From Acidimangrovimonas sediminis (GTDB taxonomy: Bacteria > Pseudomonadota > Alphaproteobacteria > Rhodobacterales > Rhodobacteraceae): a DNA stretch of 37,801 nt. The DNA lies in the NCBI RefSeq assembly GCF_002871005.1, contig NZ_PHSN01000037.1, forward strand, positions 1 through 37,801, in the 5' to 3' direction. The notes beneath the pieces are model-generated. The model did not search any database, was not told the DNA's origin, and saw only the letters and a program-made list of their open reading frames with translations. Positions within the stretch are counted from its first letter, which is position 1; every line of letters starts with the position of its first letter. The position numbers were made by a program, and so were the translations under genes. This document shows, piece by piece, positions 30,777 through 37,801 of this stretch.

Positions 30777-31721
30777 ATGCCCTTTGACGCCCCCCTTTAC
30801 TGGAACACGAAGATCATCCTCGCCAAGATCGAGGCGAGCTACGGGGTCGATGCGACACCGACCGGGGCCGACAACGCGCTCCTGGTGAAGAACGTCAGCC
30901 TCTCGCCGATGGAGGGTGCGGACGTCAGCCGCGACCTTGAGAAGCCCTGGCTTGGCGCCGACGAGACGATCCCGAACGAGCTGCATGTCAAGTTCACCTT
31001 CGACGTCGAGCTGGCGCCCTCGGGCACCGCCGGCATCGCACCCGCCTGGGGGCCGCTCCTGCGCGGCTGCGGCGTGGCCGAGACGATCACCGCCGACACT
31101 TCGGTGGTCTACAACCCGGTGGGGCCCGCGCACGAGTCGCTGACCTTCTACGTCTGGATCGCCAATACCCAGCACAAGATCGTCGGCACCCGCGGCGACG
31201 CGACGATCAAGGCCGATGCCCAGGGCATCCCGGTCATCTCCTATGCCTTCCAGGGCCTCTTCGTCACCCCGGCCGAGGCGGCCCGGGTCGTGCCCGATCT
31301 CTCCGCCTGGCAGAAGCCGCTGATCGCCACGACGGCGAACACGCCGACCTTCACGATCGACGGGACCGACTTCATCCTCCGCTCGTTCTCGCTGAAGCTC
31401 GGCAACCAGATCGAGAACCGCTTCCTGATCAATTCGGAATCGGTGCTGATCACCGACCGCTCCGACGCGATCGAGTCGCAGATCCAGGCGGTGCCGCTGA
31501 CGACGCTGAACCCCTACGCGCTGGCCGCGGCTCAGACGAAGCAGGCGCTGCAGCTCGTCCATGGCAAGACCGCCGGCGCGATCGCCACGCTCGATGTGCC
31601 CTCGGCGCAGATCCAGCGGCCGGCCGGCCTCGAGAACCAGCAGAACATCGCCGAGTGGAAGCTCGGCCATGTGCCGCTGCCGGTCGCCGGCAACGACCAG
31701 TGGACGCTGACCCTCACCTGA
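30777..31721 (+). CDS. Tail tube protein
   Basis: This 314-aa protein (PFDAPLYWNTKIILAKIEASYGVDATPTGADNALLVKNVSLSPMEGADVSRDLEKPWLGADETIPNELHVKFTFDVELAPSGT...) has the pattern of the siphovirus tail tube protein of Mu-like phages with long flexible tails (B3/D3112/RcapMu type). No tail sheath gene is present, so this is not a contractile Mu tail. The next genes are the tail chaperones. Confidence 0.85.
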   Translation: MPFDAPLYWNTKIILAKIEASYGVDATPTGADNALLVKNVSLSPMEGADVSRDLEKPWLGADETIPNELHVKFTFDVELAPSGTAGIAPAWGPLLRGCGVAETITADTSVVYNPVGPAHESLTFYVWIANTQHKIVGTRGDATIKADAQGIPVISYAFQGLFVTPAEAARVVPDLSAWQKPLIATTANTPTFTIDGTDFILRSFSLKLGNQIENRFLINSESVLITDRSDAIESQIQAVPLTTLNPYALAAAQTKQALQLVHGKTAGAIATLDVPSAQIQRPAGLENQQNIAEWKLGHVPLPVAGNDQWTLTLT

Positions 31722-31740
31722 TCCCCGAAAGGACCCCTCC

Positions 31741-32070
31741 ATGTTCAAGCTCGCGAAAGAGCCCCAGTTCACCCATGACGTGCCGGTGCAGGTGCCGGTC
31801 GACGGCGGACACGAGGCGCAGACGCTCAAGGCCCGGTTCAGGGTGATCGCCGACGACGCGGCGGAGGAGTTCGATGTCAGCACGACGGACGGGCTGAAGG
31901 ACTTCCTGCGCGCCGCGGTCGTGCGGATCGACGACATCGTGGACGAGGCGAACGACCCCGTCGTCTGGTCGGCCGATCTCTTCGAAGAGCTGCTGAACCT
32001 CGCCTACGTCCGGATCGGTCTCTGGAATGGCTACATCAAGGGGCTGGTGGGCGCGCGCCTGGGAAACTGA
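31741..32070 (+). CDS. Tail assembly chaperone, short form (lambda G-like)
   Basis: This 109-aa protein (MFKLAKEPQFTHDVPVQVPVDGGHEAQTLKARFRVIADDAAEEFDVSTTDGLKDFLRAAVVRIDDIVDEANDPVVWSADLFEELLNLAYVRIGLWNGYIKGLVGARLGN) is a tail assembly chaperone. Its stop TGA (32068-32070) follows directly after the slippery GGGAAAC, so most ribosomes would make this form and a few a fusion. Confidence 0.85.
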   Translation: MFKLAKEPQFTHDVPVQVPVDGGHEAQTLKARFRVIADDAAEEFDVSTTDGLKDFLRAAVVRIDDIVDEANDPVVWSADLFEELLNLAYVRIGLWNGYIKGLVGARLGN

Positions 32071-32429
32071 AGGCGGCCGGGCGGGCCTGGGCAGAGGGCA
32101 CGCTCGGCCGGCCCGCGGCTGACCGGGACGATGCGGCGGCCGACGCCCGGCGCTGGGGCATCGATCCGGCCGAGGCCGGCACGGCGATCGATGAGGACGC
32201 GCTCTGGCCCGAGCACCTGGATGCGCTGCACGCCTTCCTCGCCATCGCCAGCCAGTGGCGCTTCGCAGCCGCCGGCATGGGCAGCGTGATGGCCATCGGG
32301 CTCGACTACCAGGGGGCGCAGGCCGGGCTCGCGCTCGCCGGGATCGAGGTGGCGCCGGAGACCTGGGCGCAGGTCCAGGTGATCGAAGGCGGGGCACGTG
32401 AGGCGATGAACAAGAGGCGGCAGAGATGA
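31741..32429 (+). CDS. Tail assembly chaperone, frameshifted long form (G-T fusion)
   Basis: A -1 shift at GGGAAAC (32061-32067) joins the 109-aa protein to a second open frame without an ATG of its own, running to a TGA at 32427-32429. It encodes about 120 further residues (LKAAGRAWAEGTLGRPAA...DALHAFLAIASQWRFAAAGMGSVMAIGLDYQGAQ...) with the pattern of DUF1799, the T half of the chaperone. The following tape measure gene starts in its ATGA. As in lambda G-GT, the fusion would fold the tape measure and recruit tube subunits. The frame is continuous and the slippery site canonical. Confidence 0.8.
32061..32067 (+). other. Programmed -1 frameshift slippery site
   Basis: GGGAAAC fits the X XXY YYZ rule in the zero frame (G GGA AAC), as in lambda GGGAAAG. 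It lies just before the zero-frame TGA. GCGGGCC (32081-32087) can pair with GGCCCGC (32110-32116), a possible stimulatory stem about 14 bases downstream. Confidence 0.75.
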
Positions 32430-35143
32430 CCTTCGTCTATTCGATGGTGCTGAAGGGCGACGCGAGCGACGCGAAGGCCGCGCTGCAGGAGACCGGACGG
32501 GCCGCGAAGGCGACCTCGGCCGAGGTCACGAAGGTCGGCACCGCCGGGCGCGAGGCGAGCACCGGCGTCACGGCGACCGGCACCGCCGCGGCCCAGACGG
32601 CGGCCAACCTGCGGACGATGGAGAGTGCGGCCAACGAGGCGGGCACGATGCTCGACCGGGCGAAGGCCGAGTTCGACGCGCTGCGCCTGTCGCTCGATTC
32701 GGGCTTTGCGGGGGCGACCCGCTATGCCGAGGTGCAGCGCCAGGTGGCGCAGGCGGTGCAGGCGGGGGCTGCCAGCCAGACCGCGGCGAACGTGGTGCTG
32801 GAGCAGGCCCGGTCGCGCTATCTCGGCGTGGCGACGGCGGCCGAGCAGGCGGCGGCGAAGCAGATGGCCTTTGCGCGGCAGATCAGCGACCTGAAGGCGC
32901 TGCGCATTGGCCTCGACGATGTCTATGCGGCCTCGATGCAATACGAGCAGGCGCTGCAGATGGTGAATGCCGGCGTGGCCTCCGGCGCGATCACCCAGAC
33001 CGAGGCGAACCGGCTGCTCTCGCTGGCCGAACAGCGCTATCTCGCCGTCGCTGCGGCCGAGACGCAGATGGGCACCGCCGCCACCGCCGCCGCGTCGAAG
33101 GTGCAGGCGCTGAACACCTCGAACCGCGGGGCCGCCGCGCAGATGGCGAACCTCGGTGCCCAGTTCAACGACATCGGCATCATGATGATGGCGGGGCAGA
33201 ACCCGCTGCAGCTCGCCGTCCAGCAGGGCACGCAAATCACCCAGGTCATCGGACCGATGGGCGCGGCGGGCGCGGCCAAGGCGCTGGGCGCCGCCTTCCT
33301 GTCGCTCATTTCACCGGTCAACCTGGTGACCATCGGCGCGATCGCCGCCGCGGCCGCCTTTACCAACTGGCTGATGAGCTCGGGCGAGGAGGCGAAGACG
33401 TTGGGCGACCAGCTCGACGATCTCTCGCATTCGGTCGATGCCGTGCAGGCGGCGACACGCGATGCGCTCACGCCGATGTACCAGCTCGAGGCGGAGTTCG
33501 GGCGCAACGCGAAGGCGGCGCGGGATGCCTATGACGCGCTTCTCGCCATCAAGCAGATGAACTTCGCCGATGAGATGGTGAAGGCCCAGGAAGCGCTGGG
33601 GAAGACGTTTTCGGGCATAATGGCAAACCTGAAGACATACGAGCAGGCGACAGCCAATGCTGCGAAGGCAACGCAGGATCTGAAGGGTCATTTTCTGGAA
33701 ACCGCGGTGATCGCCCGTGGTCAGGTTCAGGACGCCTTCAACGGTACAATCGAACAGACCAGGACGATCCGCACCGCGCTCGATGCACTCGGCAATGCGC
33801 AGGGACCACAGCAGATCACCGAAGCCGCCAAGAACCTTCTCCATGCCATCCAGGCCACCGCCGATTCGAGCGGCAGAATTCCGGAGCAATTGCGTCCGGC
33901 TGCCGAGGCTGCCGCGCGCCTCGAACTCTCCGCGGCGTCCATGGCCGGCAGTCTCGGCCGCTCGGCCGATGAGGCGCGGGCGCTGGTCCAGGTCGACATC
34001 GCGGGCAACCTCGAATCTGCCGCCGACGCCTCCTGGCGCATGGCACAGGAGCTCGGCCACGCGCTCAGCTTCGCCCAGGGCCTTGCCGGTGTGCAGCTCC
34101 CGGGCGTCAGCGGCCAGCCGGGCGGCACCGGCGGCCTGACCTTCAAGCGCTCGCCCTGGACGCTCGGCACGCCCGCCAACGAGGCACAGGCCCCGGCCAC
34201 GACCGCCGACGGCTGGTCCCTCGGCGCCACCGTGCCCGGATCCGAGCCCACGAAGACCACCCGCCGAGGAGGCCTGACCGACACCGAGCGCCAGCAGAAG
34301 GCGGTGACCGAGCTGATCACGGCCGAGCAGACCCGGCTCGCCGTCCTGCGCGAGACCGACCCGGTGGAGCAGGAGATGCTGCAGAACAGCCGCCAGCTCA
34401 CCGGTGCGACCGACGCGCAGCGCCAGGCGGTGCGGACCCTGATCACCGAGCGGATCGCCTCGCAGAAGCAGCTTGAGGCTGAGACCCAGCAATGGGACTT
34501 CTTCGGCCAGGTCGGCCTCGACGCCTTCGACGGGCTGATCGCCCAGGGGCAGTCGCTCGACGACGTGATGTCGAACCTCGCGAACTCGATCCTGGAGGCC
34601 GCGCTGAAGGCCGAGCTCCTGGGCACCGGCCCGCTTGCCTCGCTCCTGGGCACCAGCCCCGAGACCAGCGTCATGAGCGGGATCCTCGGCGCCTTCGGGA
34701 TCCAGGCCCATGCGTCAGGCGGCCCGATCGTCACCCCCGGCCGCGGCTACGTCACCGGCCCCGGCAGCGGCACTTCGGACGACGTGCTGATGTGGGGCTC
34801 GGCCGGCGAGTTCATGATGAACGCCCGGGCCACCGCCCAATACCGCCCGATGCTGGAGGCGATGAACGCGGGCGTTCCCGCCTTCGCCGAGGGCGGCATG
34901 ATCGGCGGCGGCAGCTCGGGCGGCGCGGGCGGTTTCGTGGTCAATGCGCAGCCGATCATCAACATCGAGAACTACAGCTCCGCCCAGGTCCGCCAGGAGG
35001 AAGGCACGGACAGCGCCGGACGGCGCACGACCACGCTCATTCTCAGCGACGCCGTTGGCCAGGGCATGAACGCCCGGGGCGGGCTGGCCCGCAAGACCCT
35101 GCACAAGACCTATGGCCTCTCGCCGGTGAAGGCCAAGCGATGA
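32426..35143 (+). CDS. Tail tape measure protein
   Basis: This 905-aa protein sets tail length. It has an Ala/Gln/Thr-rich N-terminal coil (about residues 1-230), a hydrophobic stretch (about 272-313, AAGAAKALGAAFLSLISPVNLVTIGAIAAAAAFTNWLMS) typical of tape measures, further coil, a Pro-rich link (about 560-610), and a C-terminal Gly-rich part (GPGSGTSDDVLMWGSAGEFMMNARATAQYRPMLEAMNAGVPAFAEGGMIGGGSS...). Starts in the ATGA of the chaperone fusion. Confidence 0.92.
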   Translation: MTFVYSMVLKGDASDAKAALQETGRAAKATSAEVTKVGTAGREASTGVTATGTAAAQTAANLRTMESAANEAGTMLDRAKAEFDALRLSLDSGFAGATRYAEVQRQVAQAVQAGAASQTAANVVLEQARSRYLGVATAAEQAAAKQMAFARQISDLKALRIGLDDVYAASMQYEQALQMVNAGVASGAITQTEANRLLSLAEQRYLAVAAAETQMGTAATAAASKVQALNTSNRGAAAQMANLGAQFNDIGIMMMAGQNPLQLAVQQGTQITQVIGPMGAAGAAKALGAAFLSLISPVNLVTIGAIAAAAAFTNWLMSSGEEAKTLGDQLDDLSHSVDAVQAATRDALTPMYQLEAEFGRNAKAARDAYDALLAIKQMNFADEMVKAQEALGKTFSGIMANLKTYEQATANAAKATQDLKGHFLETAVIARGQVQDAFNGTIEQTRTIRTALDALGNAQGPQQITEAAKNLLHAIQATADSSGRIPEQLRPAAEAAARLELSAASMAGSLGRSADEARALVQVDIAGNLESAADASWRMAQELGHALSFAQGLAGVQLPGVSGQPGGTGGLTFKRSPWTLGTPANEAQAPATTADGWSLGATVPGSEPTKTTRRGGLTDTERQQKAVTELITAEQTRLAVLRETDPVEQEMLQNSRQLTGATDAQRQAVRTLITERIASQKQLEAETQQWDFFGQVGLDAFDGLIAQGQSLDDVMSNLANSILEAALKAELLGTGPLASLLGTSPETSVMSGILGAFGIQAHASGGPIVTPGRGYVTGPGSGTSDDVLMWGSAGEFMMNARATAQYRPMLEAMNAGVPAFAEGGMIGGGSSGGAGGFVVNAQPIINIENYSSAQVRQEEGTDSAGRRTTTLILSDAVGQGMNARGGLARKTLHKTYGLSPVKAKR

Positions 35144-35562
35144 CCGTGCCCTCCTGGCCCTCCGAGCTCCCGAAGCCCACCCGCAGCGACTGGCAGGGGC
35201 AATATGACGATCCGCGCCTGAAGCGGGCGCGCGACACCGGACCGCCGGGCTACCGCCGGCGCTGGTCCTCGGTCGCCCGCCAGGTCAGCCTCGCCATCAT
35301 CATCCCGCGCGCCCTCAAGCAGGTCTTCGACACCTTCTTCGCGGAGACCACGGCCTTCGGCTCCCTGCCTTTCTGGATGCCGGATCCGACCACCGACGGC
35401 TGGGCGCTGCTCTCGGCCGACGGCACGCCGATCCTGAACGGCGCCGGCGCCCCGCTTCTCCTCTCCGCCCGATGGCTCTGCCTCTTCGGCGACCAGCTCC
35501 CGGTCGAGACCGTGAAGGGGCCGGAGTTCAAGATCGCCTTTTCCGTCTCGGTGATGCCATGA
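35140..35562 (+). CDS. Tail tip/base protein, 140 aa
   Basis: ATGA overlap with tape measure. The protein (MTVPSWPSELPKPTRSDWQGQYDDPRLKRARDTGPPGYRRRWSSVARQVSLAIIIPRALKQVFDTFFAETTAFGSLPFWMPDPTTDGWALL...) shows beta-rich distal tail features. It occupies the place of a distal tail protein. I cannot assign a family with confidence; a DUF2460-like or lambda M-like role is possible. Confidence 0.7.
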   Translation: MTVPSWPSELPKPTRSDWQGQYDDPRLKRARDTGPPGYRRRWSSVARQVSLAIIIPRALKQVFDTFFAETTAFGSLPFWMPDPTTDGWALLSADGTPILNGAGAPLLLSARWLCLFGDQLPVETVKGPEFKIAFSVSVMP

Positions 35563-36086
35563 GCCGTCTCGTCTCCCTGACCACCCGCAAAGCCAACGAC
35601 GCCGCCAGCACGGCCGAGACCGAGATCGCGCTCTTCGTCTTCGAGCACGCCGCGCTCGAGGCGCCGATCCGGCTCTCCACCGACCCGACCGAGCGGCTCT
35701 CGGACAGCCCGCTGATGTACGGCACCCGCTCGACCTGGCAGGGCGCCGATCCGGCGACCGACCCCTATCTCTTCGTCCTTGCCTCGGCCGAGGTGCCGGG
35801 CGATCTGGAGGACGGGCCGGGCCCCGCGACGATCGTGCTCGAGAACGTCGACAACGACATCATCGCCGTCCTGCGCTCGATCACCGACCGCGCGACCGTG
35901 CACATGGCCGTGGTGCTGGCGAGCTCCCCCGATCTCGTGGAGCTGGAGTTCCTCGGGCTGAAGCTGATTTCGGCCGATTACGACGCGGCGCAGATCACCC
36001 TCTCGATCTCGCGCCAGCCGATCGAGGACGAGGCGGTGCCCTCCGCCCGCTTCACCAAGGACCGCTTTCCGGGGCTCTTCAAATGA
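35559..36086 (+). CDS. DUF1833-like tail protein
   Basis: Start at 35559 (ATGA), ignoring a longer in-frame opening that lies inside the previous gene. The 175-aa protein (RKANDAASTAETEIALFVFEHAALEAPIRLSTDPTERLSD...SAEVPGDLEDGPGPATIVLENVDNDIIAVLRSI...VELEFLGLKLISADYDAAQITLSISRQPIEDEAVPSARFTKDRFPGLFK) has the DUF1833 pattern, comparable to lambda L (tail tip hub). The next gene is NlpC/P60, as in lambda K. Confidence 0.8.
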   Translation: MSRLVSLTTRKANDAASTAETEIALFVFEHAALEAPIRLSTDPTERLSDSPLMYGTRSTWQGADPATDPYLFVLASAEVPGDLEDGPGPATIVLENVDNDIIAVLRSITDRATVHMAVVLASSPDLVELEFLGLKLISADYDAAQITLSISRQPIEDEAVPSARFTKDRFPGLFK

Positions 36087-36502
36087 CCTGGGCGGCCCGT
36101 CATATCGGCCTGCCCTATGCCGACCTCGGCCGGGACGCCTGCGGCTACGACTGCTGGGGACTGGTGCGGCGCGTCTACGGTATGGATCTCGGGATCCTGC
36201 TGCCCTCCTATGCCGGCGCCTACACCAGCGCCGAGGAATCGGCCGAGGTCGAGGCGCTGATCGACGCCGGGCGCGCGGCTGGCCCCTGGAGCCCCGTCGC
36301 CGACCCACGGCCCTACGACGTGCTCCTGTTCCGCCGTGGCCGGTTCCGCGCCCATGTCGGCCTCTTCGTCGATGCCCGGCACATGCTCCACATGGCCGAG
36401 GTCCAATCCGTGATCGAGGATCGGGCCGCCCCCGCCTGGGCGCACCGCCTGATCGGCATTTACCGCCACGTTGAAGCCCCCGTTGAAGGGAGCGTTCAAT
36501 GA
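36083..36502 (+). CDS. NlpC/P60-like tail peptidase (lambda K-like)
   Basis: This 139-aa protein has the NlpC/P60 active site: Cys24 in GYDCWGLVRRVYG and His91 in RAHVGLFVD, with a third polar residue likely near HMLHMAEV. It would cut peptidoglycan during entry. The C-terminus (HVEAPVEGSVQ) derives from a 12-bp repeat array that runs into the next gene's start. Confidence 0.9.
   Translation: MTWAARHIGLPYADLGRDACGYDCWGLVRRVYGMDLGILLPSYAGAYTSAEESAEVEALIDAGRAAGPWSPVADPRPYDVLLFRRGRFRAHVGLFVDARHMLHMAEVQSVIEDRAAPAWAHRLIGIYRHVEAPVEGSVQ
36470..36500 (+). repeat. 12-bp units at the NlpC/P60-J junction
   Basis: GTTGAAGCCCCC (36470-36481), GTTGAAGGGAGC (36482-36493) and GTTCAATG (36494-36501) follow each other with a 12-base period, and the last includes the ATG of the next gene. 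The encoded tail peptide is VEAPVEGSVQ. The units match those at 10655-10696. Confidence 0.6.
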
Positions 36503-37801
36503 CCAATTCCATCCGCCTCACCGCCGCCCCGATCCTCGACCCCGGCCTCGCCCGAACCGAACTGACCCTGCCCGCGGGGATGACCCTCGCGCAGATGGTC
36601 GAGCGGGCCTATCCGGGCCTGCCGGAAGCCGAGCGGGCCTACCTGCGGGTCACCCTGGTCACGCCGCTCGGCCAGGCGGCGATCGAGCCGCGCTTCTGGC
36701 ACCGCACCCGGCCGCGCCCGGGCGTGCGCGTGGTGATCCGCATGCTGCCCGGCAAGAACGCGGTCCGCTCGGTCCTGACCATCGTCGTCACCGTTGCCGC
36801 GATCGCGCTGGGGCAGTATTACGCCGCCGCCTGGGGCCTCAGCACCTTCGGCGCGGGCCTGCTCACGGCCGGGCTGACCGTGGTCGGCTCGATCCTCGTC
36901 AACGCCCTCATCCCGATCAAGCCGACCTCGGTCACCGGCGCCGACAGCACCAAGGCGCAGGACGTCTACACGATCTCGGGCTTCCGGAACTCGTCGCGGC
37001 CCGGCGATCCGGTCCCGCTCGTCCTCGGCCGCCATCGCTACGCGCCGCCCTTCGCCGCCGGGTCCTATTCCGAGATCGTCGGCGACAAGCTCTACGTCCG
37101 CGCGCTCTTCTGCGCGGGCTACGGCCCGAACACGATCTATGACGTCCGGATCGGCGACACCCCCGTCTCGGACTTCGACAACGTCGACATCGAGACCCGC
37201 GAAGGCTGGCCCACCGATGCCCCGATCACGCTCTACCCGCGCCAGGTGATCGAGGAGCAGACCGGCGTCGATCTGATCCGGCCGCTGCCCCGCGACGATG
37301 CCGGCAACATCGTCGATGGCGGCGGCACCGAGACCCCGGTCACCCGCTTCACCGCGGGCGATGCCACCGAGGCCTCGATCATCCTCGCCTTCCCCAACGG
37401 CCTCTTCGCCGTCGACAGCGAGAGCGGCGCGGTCGGCGCGCTCTCGGTCGGCGTCCGCATTCGCCAGCGGCTGGAAGGCGCGGGCGACTGGTCCGAGGTG
37501 GCGACCCTCGACATCTCCTCCTCGAAGCGCGAGGCGATCTACCGCCAGCACAGCTGGACCCTGCCGACGCGCGGCCGCTACGAGATCGAGGTCACGCGCA
37601 TGACCGACGAGCGCCGCGACACCAACACCTCCGACCGGTGCAACTTCGTCGCCATCCAGTCGATCCGTCCCGAGGCGCCGATCAACAGCGACCTGCCGCT
37701 CACGCTGATCGCCATGCGGGTGAAGGCGACCTACCAGCTCAACGGTCCGCTCGACAACGTCAACGCGGTCTTCCAGCGCTACGGCAAGGTCCGGGACGGC
37801 G
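36499..37801 (+). CDS. Host specificity protein J-like, N-terminal part (runs off the window)
   Basis: The frame opens at ATG 36499, overlapping the NlpC/P60 gene, and is open to the last base (434 codons seen). The N-terminus has a small ubiquitin-like part (LTLPAGMTLAQMVERAYPGLPEAERAYLRVTL), a hydrophobic stretch (about residues 92-140, lambda I-like: VRSVLTIVVTVAAIALGQYYAAAW...ILVNALIPIKPTS), and then the J-like part (YTISGFRNSSRPGDPVPLVLGRHRYAPPFAAGSYSEIVGDKLYVRALFCAGYGP...). Thus I and J functions appear fused. It probably forms the tail tip and receptor-binding hub. The 3' end is outside the window. Confidence 0.9.
   Translation, partial: MTNSIRLTAAPILDPGLARTELTLPAGMTLAQMVERAYPGLPEAERAYLRVTLVTPLGQAAIEPRFWHRTRPRPGVRVVIRMLPGKNAVRSVLTIVVTVAAIALGQYYAAAWGLSTFGAGLLTAGLTVVGSILVNALIPIKPTSVTGADSTKAQDVYTISGFRNSSRPGDPVPLVLGRHRYAPPFAAGSYSEIVGDKLYVRALFCAGYGPNTIYDVRIGDTPVSDFDNVDIETREGWPTDAPITLYPRQVIEEQTGVDLIRPLPRDDAGNIVDGGGTETPVTRFTAGDATEASIILAFPNGLFAVDSESGAVGALSVGVRIRQRLEGAGDWSEVATLDISSSKREAIYRQHSWTLPTRGRYEIEVTRMTDERRDTNTSDRCNFVAIQSIRPEAPINSDLPLTLIAMRVKATYQLNGPLDNVNAVFQRYGKVRDG

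Noticed and set aside
36496-37551. A 351-codon minus-strand frame opposite the J-like gene
   Set aside because: Antisense shadow; the plus-strand J-like frame is continuous and recognisable.
1-37801. CRISPR array, tRNA or rRNA genes
   Set aside because: No regularly spaced identical repeats with unique spacers and no cloverleaf or rRNA signature were seen; the 12-bp arrays are contiguous units without spacers.

Overview
The window comes from a GC-rich alphaproteobacterium, most likely a Rhodobacterales member (Paracoccus/Rhodobacter type). This rests on GC-rich codon use, frequent GTG starts, ATGA stop/start overlaps, and a gene set resembling the Rhodobacter Mu-like siphophage RcapMu. It is a roughly 33 kb stretch of a Mu-like transposable prophage preceded by an accessory region. 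The prophage runs off the right edge inside a lambda J-like tail gene, so neither phage end is securely placed.

Left accessory region (1-4143). Positions 1-1433 hold no convincing gene. They carry three copies of a composite inverted-repeat element, a long hairpin and an array of 12-bp units. Then follows a low-GC, tightly overlapping operon: a GHKL-type ATPase with a STAS-like segment (1434-2951), a DUF4325-type STAS-like protein (2938-3285) and a small membrane-anchored coiled protein (3282-3767). A 114-aa orphan gene (3799-4143) follows. This resembles a partner-switching or defence-type signalling module and is one of the two most unusual things here.

Minus-strand cassette and immunity (4245-8068). 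A Dam-like adenine methyltransferase, a Cys-rich zinc-finger-like protein and a SRAP (YedK/HMCES) protein form a compact operon. A coiled-coil protein, a zinc-finger/YbjQ protein and an S24 peptidase-type repressor follow. Three TTAGCC-N6-GGCTAA operators lie between the repressor and a divergent Cro/Ner-like gene, whose transcript may be leaderless.

Early and replication region (8157-16605). Small early proteins precede a ParB-like protein with a perfect 27-bp palindrome inside its gene, the Mu A-type DDE transposase, the Mu B-type ATPase, DUF3164, GemA and a Mor-type activator. Mor probably turns on the downstream operons. A 20-bp element just downstream of mor is repeated (18/20) in front of the head protease operon.

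Lysis, packaging and head (16684-29633). The order is GH108 endolysin, holin, nested Rz/Rz1, DUF2730, the small-terminase region, TerL, DUF935 portal, Mu F-like protein and Mu G-like protein. A 750-aa hybrid sensor gene without receiver, i.e. a full Cache-HAMP-PAS-HisKA-HATPase kinase, interrupts the head cluster. After it come the Mu I-like protease with nested scaffold, decoration protein, major capsid protein and a Mu gp35-like protein.

Tail (29759-37801). The tail is siphovirus-like: DUF1320, DUF1834, a short linker protein, tail tube, a tail chaperone pair joined by a GGGAAAC -1 frameshift, tape measure, three tip proteins (one NlpC/P60) and the start of the J-like protein. Mu-type replication and head genes are thus combined with a long flexible tail.
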